Part shown: piece by piece, positions 59,375 through 64,000 of the stretch
Layout: every line of letters starts with the position of its first letter
How positions within the stretch are numbered: the stretch's first letter is position 1
Assembly: GCA_039654915.1 (NCBI GenBank)
Contig: CM077600.1
Location: 32,373,992-32,437,991, forward strand
Reading direction: 5' to 3'
Length of the DNA stretch: 64,000 nucleotides
Origin: Aquilaria yunnanensis
Taxonomy: Eukaryota; Streptophyta; Magnoliopsida; Malvales; Thymelaeaceae
The notes under the pieces: generated by a model
What the model was told of the DNA's origin: nothing
Database searches by the model: none
The model's input: the letters and a program-made list of their open reading frames with translations, nothing else
Position numbers and translations under genes: made by a program

Positions 59375-59625
59375 AAAAAATGATTTTTGTCGCACATAAT
59401 TTTTTATAAATTTTTAATTAATTTAACGAAGTGTTATTGTCTCGTAGGGGCATTATGGTCAATTTAACCTATCTAAGTAGACAAGTAAAGGGCATTTTGG
59501 TCCTCACAATTATTGGGTAAGTGAAAGATCTATTAAACCATAGGAGATAAAGTGAAGGATTCCCAAATAGGAATGAGATAAGTAAAGTATTCATTAAACC
59601 TTAGGGGGTTTTTTGAATTTTTTCC
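58550..59625. mobile_element. 1.08-kb fold-back element
   Basis: Left and right halves are complements along almost their whole length. GGGAATCCTTCACTTTA at left matches its complement near 59551, and GACCATAAT near 58729 its complement near 59454. (CAA)n at 59040-59065 faces (TTG)n near 59303-59325, and CCAATTCAATAAA faces TTGAATTGG. The loop lies near 59165-59210. A (TTA)n run at 59330-59371 makes the right half longer. A transcript would form a hairpin with arms of about 500 bases. Confidence 0.8.
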
Positions 59626-59656
59626 TATATTTATATAGACACACATTACATACACA

Positions 59657-59659
<3 letters not shown>

Positions 59660-59749
<90 letters not shown>
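59660..59749. repeat. (TA)n(GA)n compound microsatellite
   Basis: About 20 TA units run directly into about 25 GA units at 59701. Frames across it are artefacts. Confidence 0.95.
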
Positions 59750-59752
<3 letters not shown>

Positions 59753-60309
59753 TTTAAAACTCTTTTTCTATTCCTTTTGTGTGATAAAATATTTATTGCT
59801 TTTATATATATATATCTAAATTTGGATTTTTTCCCCCTTAAGTAGCTCATATATTTGAATGTGTTCTGAGGCTGAAAGAAGAAGTGCAAAATTTGGACTG
59901 AATTTCAAGTTTCGTGCGAATGAAAGCTTGTTTTTACAATGTGCGTTATTGAATTTTTCATTTAGAATTAATGAGGTTTGTCTAAATTTTAGAAAAAAAA
60001 TTGCAAAATAATTGTGTTATTTATCAAAGTTATATTTGAAAAAAAAAAAGGAATATGTAATACTCTCAATAATTAGAATATTTTTCAAAAAGAAAATGAA
60101 TTGGTAGTCGGTAATTTACTTTGGGAAGGTTGATGGAAAAAGGCAAAAAAACGATTATTAACAGACGCCTTCTAGCTAATTGTTCAGAGCTCGATATCCA
60201 GAGCTCAAGTGCATATTTGTTAAGGTATTAACCGCAGGTGGTTACTTGAAAATGTTGTGAGCCAAGGTGGTCTTGTGGTCGTTCTCCCTCAAACTTGAGA
60301 CCAAGAAAA

Positions 60310-61410
60310 TGGATAAATTGCGGCCGTGGCCTCTAACTTTATACCATTTTATACCATAACCTCAATTTTATATATAAAAAAATCCCTAATCTTATTTAAA
60401 TGTTCTATTTTGGACCTCTTGTAGATAAAAAATATTAGTGTGGATAAAAAATGTCATGTAATATGTTAACGTGGATGTTTTTGCCATGGTGACATAATAA
60501 ATCAATTGCTATGGATAATATGGAAAAATAAAAAAAAAACAAAAATAAAAAATAAAAAAGGAAGAAAAAGAAAAAGAAAAAGAGAGAATCAGATCGACAT
60601 TGCCCTTGAGGCACTCCATCGTTCCCCCCGTTCACCTCCATCATTCTCATCTGTTTGCCTCCATCGTTCCCACCCATCTGCCTCTGTCGTTCCAGTTCAT
60701 TTGCGTCCATTGTTCTCATTGTTCCCGTTGTTCCCCCATTAGCCTTTGTCAACCCCTTGTTAACCTCCTCAATCCCAAACCCTAGACTCTCTCTCCTACC
60801 CAATTCACGCCGTGCCCCTGAGTCCTTTCTCTTGAATGCAGCTACCCAGATTGCCTAATCGAACTTTCAGCCTAATCGCCGATTGGCCTTCATCTTTGTC
60901 CAATTGCCTTTGCCTTTCTTCAATTGGCCATTCATCATTCATCTTCATTCGTTTGCCTTCAATTTCGTCCATTTGCCTCTACTAACCTGTGTTTGAAGAT
61001 GATGGGGAAAAGAAGATGAAGAAGTGAGAGATTAATCAGGCAGTAGTGTGGGCTTCTAGTGTATGATGTTGTCGTGGACTATCGATGACCGGTGGTTGGA
61101 AGCGTCAGCCAATAGTGGCAAAGCCATAGGAGTGGCGATAGCAAGTCGGAATGTTTAGGTTTATTAGGATGAAGGTGGTGAGATATGGGACTAAAAGTGC
61201 AATTTTGCCCCCCTTTTCGAACAACATAAGGTTTTGCTAATTAATTTATTATGTTATTGTGACAAATCATCCACACTTGCGTACCATATGGCATTTCCCA
61301 TTCACACTCACGCTATTTATAAATGGTTCAAAATGGAACATTTAAACAATGTTATAGATTTTTTATGTACAAAATTGAGGTTAAGGTCTAAACCGATACA
61401 ATAATTAAAT
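60310..61410. mobile_element. inverted-repeat element, about 1.1 kb, MULE-like
   Basis: Left text TAACCTCAATTTT and TTTAAATGTTCTATTTTG, GTGTGGAT and GACATAATAAAT returns as complements at 61240-61385, so the arms are about 190 bases. The interior 60590-61160 is C/T-rich with higher GC and may be captured sequence, but I recognise no gene in it. Confidence 0.65.
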
Positions 61411-61436
61411 TTTAGAAAAAAAAAAAATAAAACGTA

Positions 61437-61776
61437 TTCTTTTTTGGGATGTCCAAAAAAGGTTGAAACATTTAGTCTTTTAGAAAATTTTAAACAATCA
61501 ATTTACCTTTTTACCTACATTTAAACTTTTATTACACAAGACCTAATAAATAATTTTTTTTAATCTCCCTCAATTTTTCATTGTACAAAATCTTAAAAAA
61601 AATTCTTTTCATTTTTAATCATTATTTAAATTTTTACTATACAAAATCTAAATAATGATAATAATAATAATTTTAATTTCATTAGTAAAATTTTTAAAAA
61701 ATATATAAATTATATACACCTGAATCTTTTTATAAAAAAAAACGTTTCATCTATCTATTATGAGGGCAGGGAGCAG
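61437..61776. mobile_element. Stowaway-like MITE upstream of SAM50 gene 2
   Basis: TA flanks at 61435-61436 and 61777-61778. The right end reads as complement CTGCTCCCTGCCCTCATAAT, close to Stowaway ends, and TGAAACRTTT occurs in both arms. It stops 64 bases before the SAM50 gene 2 ATG, so it probably overlaps that promoter. Confidence 0.5.
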
Positions 61777-61840
61777 TACTTAACAAACCGCTCCCAACTC
61801 GCAGACAGTTGCTCTTCTTTCTTCACCCCTCTGCTCAGCA

Positions 61841-63671
61841 ATGTCAATCCCACAGTCAAAACCCGGCCCGACTCGTGCTGACTCCAAATCCGACTCCCCT
61901 CCCGAGACTCCTATCAATGCCGGCGAAATCGAAGAGGAGGAAGAGGACGACCTCGAAGAAGAACTGGAAGAGCAGGAGGACGAAGATGAAGATGCCTCAC
62001 CCGGACCCCCACCGCCCAGACCCAAAGCTCCAGATTCCGCAGCCCGTCTGGAGAAGCTCAAAATGGAAGCACTCGTCCGCCGCATGAAGAATGGTCCCGT
62101 CTCTCTGCGGGTCCACGACGTCATCATCCGAGGCAACACCAAGACGAGGGATCATGTCATCCTGGCCGAAACGGCGCCATTGAAGGACGCGCGGACCATT
62201 CAGGACGTGTTGCAGGCGTCCAGCAAGGTGAATTTGAGACTGCAGTCGCTCGATTGTTTCGATTCGGTCAGGATTACCCTCGATGCTGGACCGCCTGAGC
62301 TTCCCGGTACCGCAAACGTAATTATCGACCTTGTTGAAACCGAAAACCCGATCTCTGGCCAGATTGGTGCTTATACGAAAGCAGAGGTTAGCTTGTGTTT
62401 ATTTGCTGCTCCTTTAAACTCACTGTTTAGTTCCTTCATCTTTCATTTTTTTTTTGTTTTGCCGTTTTTCTTGGGTTATGCTTTGTCTTCTTTGTCTTTC
62501 TGGAGGTGATTGAAAGACATATATGTATTTGATGATATTAGTTGCGTGTGAAGATGCTGCGTACTGTTGATGTCCGAGATTATTTGGTAAGGTTACTGAA
62601 ATCTGAGATGCTTTTGCTCTGTTCTTGGTGCTGGTGGTTGATTCTTTATCTGGGGGAAGTTCTATCACTTGTGGGCACTAGAAAGAGAAGTTTGGATCAG
62701 CTGTTAGTGGAGATTTTTAGGGGATTATTGGAGTATTGTGCTATGGATGTATGTAGTAAGACTTCAATGCAATGAAGTATTATCCTCAGTCACCATGGAC
62801 GGTGCAGCTGAAGACCTGGAGAATTGGAAAACTGAACATTTACATTTTATAGCATCTATGCACTCTATAACGTAAACTTTTCTCAAAACATAATAGGCCT
62901 CAAGTTTGCTTTCTGCAACTGCAGTCATTGTGCAGATGTGCTTCCACTAGAAAAAAAAAAAAACTGTTGGGTTACTTGGTTATGTTTCAATGAGTTTGCC
63001 TCAGTAGCATCTTCACTTGCACGGAGTGACTGATGACGTAGACATTAATATAAGGCTATGAGCTTATTCCTGCTATTGTTTGTTTAAAGGATTGAACTTT
63101 TACTTGCCTAAATTATTGGTATGCAGCTGTTTTGTTAGCATTGTATGCATAATTTTATAATTTCATAATTTGTTAAATACTGTTGTAGGCTAGATCTTCT
63201 ATTGTGGAAGGAACGCTCAAATACAAAAATATCTTTGGTTATGGAGATATTTGGGATGGTTCATTGGCTTATGGTTGTGATCATTCAGCAGAGGTAAGCA
63301 CAGGCGTGTACATGCCGAGATTTAAAGCATTGACACCAGTTTCGGCACGAGTGTATTTGTTATCTCAGGATTGGCTAAAGTTCTCATCCTGCAAAGAGAG
63401 ATCATTGGGACTTACTCTTGGCTTGTTTTCAAGTAAGCATCATGACTTGGACTATGGACTTGCATGGTGCACTCTAACAGATCCATCACAAATGTCGTCC
63501 AGGGAAATAAGAAGGCAACTGGGCCAGAGTTTAGTTTCCTCATTGAAGTATACATTTAGAGTCGACAAGAGAAATTCATTTCTAAGGCCTACTCGAGGTT
63601 ATTCTTTTGTTTCAACTAGCCGAGTTGGTGGCCTTGTGCCTGATGGTCGGGCCTTGCGGTTTCTACGGCAG
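61841..63671 (+). CDS. SAM50: SAM50 gene 2, tandem paralogue, 3' end beyond the window
   Basis: Exons 61841-62386 and 63189-63671 have the same intron positions and phases as gene 1; the donor after 63671 leads to exons outside the window. 182 plus 161 codons are visible. POTRA text VSLRVHDVIIRGNTKTRDHV and barrel start KYKNIFGYGDIWDGSLAYG are intact. Relative to gene 1 it lacks one residue at RFKALTPVSAR and has Cys in place of Tyr or Arg at three barrel sites (YGCDHS, SSCKERS, AWCTL). No stop or frameshift occurs in the visible part. The two genes lie head to tail about 8.2 kb apart and their spacers are not similar. Confidence 0.93.
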
Positions 63672-64000
63672 GTCCGTTGGTGCTTTGGATATATTTCTTT
63701 TGGTTTTCCATGAAGTTCCATGAGTAGTTGCTATCGTTTTTTCATAGAATCTCATTAGTTCCAGTTTTGTTTCTTTGTGACCTCGTTTTGCTTGTGTGTA
63801 AATGTTGATATATATGGTGTCTGTTTGCATGAACTATATTGACTGTCTAATTTCAAAGCCCAGGGCAGTAAATGTTGCTGTCGTTCTTTCAAAGAATCTT
63901 ATGTTTTGTAGACTTAGTATGTTTTGTGTTGGGGTGATCTGCTTTGCTTGCCTGTAAATGTTGATATATATGCCTGCATTATTGGGCAAACCAATTTAAA

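Noticed and set aside
58436..59889. Frames over TA and GA microsatellites
   Set aside because: They are translations of simple repeats.
60435..60858. Frames of 61-122 aa in the element at 60310-61410
   Set aside because: The text is dominated by simple C/T-rich repeats, and overlapping frames on both strands are all equally poor.

Overview
The window is nuclear DNA of a flowering plant, very probably a eudicot. The genes have short exons, GT/GC-AG introns and AT-rich introns and intergenic DNA, and they belong to plant families: a GDSL lipase, an MLO protein, a CC-NB-ARC resistance protein and SAM50. About half of the window is transposon sequence. The species cannot be fixed from sequence alone; an asterid is only a guess.

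Layout. 1-1078 (+): 3' exons of a GDSL esterase/lipase gene. 2667-25106: one 22.4-kb LTR retrotransposon with 4-kb LTRs, tRNA-Arg primer site, polypurine tract and a perfect 5-bp target-site duplication. It lies on the minus strand and is inserted in an older inverted-repeat element. 25561-32422 (-): a complete 15-exon MLO gene with a SINE in an intron. 34273-35406 (-): a short CC-NB-ARC gene without LRRs. 35491-36329 and 37330-43487: a non-autonomous hAT element and a larger hAT element with a broken transposase gene. 43.5-53.6 kb: at least five inverted-repeat (MITE-like) elements. 53674-56753 and 61841-63671 (+): two tandem SAM50 genes, the second cut by the window edge. Between them lie Stowaway-like MITEs and a 1.1-kb fold-back element.

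The most unusual object is the retrotransposon. Its only retroviral coding part is a Tat/Ogre-like gag-protease frame with the gag core missing; I see no reverse transcriptase, RNase H or integrase, so it must depend on proteins supplied in trans. It carries four other intact frames on its coding strand. Three are tandem copies of a 182-aa basic, cysteine-bearing protein, each with its own TATA box; I do not recognise them firmly, but the layout recalls the cysteine-rich nucleic-acid-binding proteins of carlaviruses. The fourth is an intronless LOG-like (cytokinin-activating enzyme) gene that looks captured through mRNA. Downstream lie two satellite-like arrays whose units fold into hairpins: about 36 units of 86 bp, then about 16 units of about 50 bp. 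The LTRs differ at only about five positions that I could see, so the element is young.

The ordinary genes do not form a pathway: a secreted lipase, a seven-helix membrane protein, an immune receptor fragment and a mitochondrial outer-membrane insertase. What links much of the window is layered transposon insertion, including insertions in introns or putative introns of the MLO, CC-NB-ARC and SAM50 genes.
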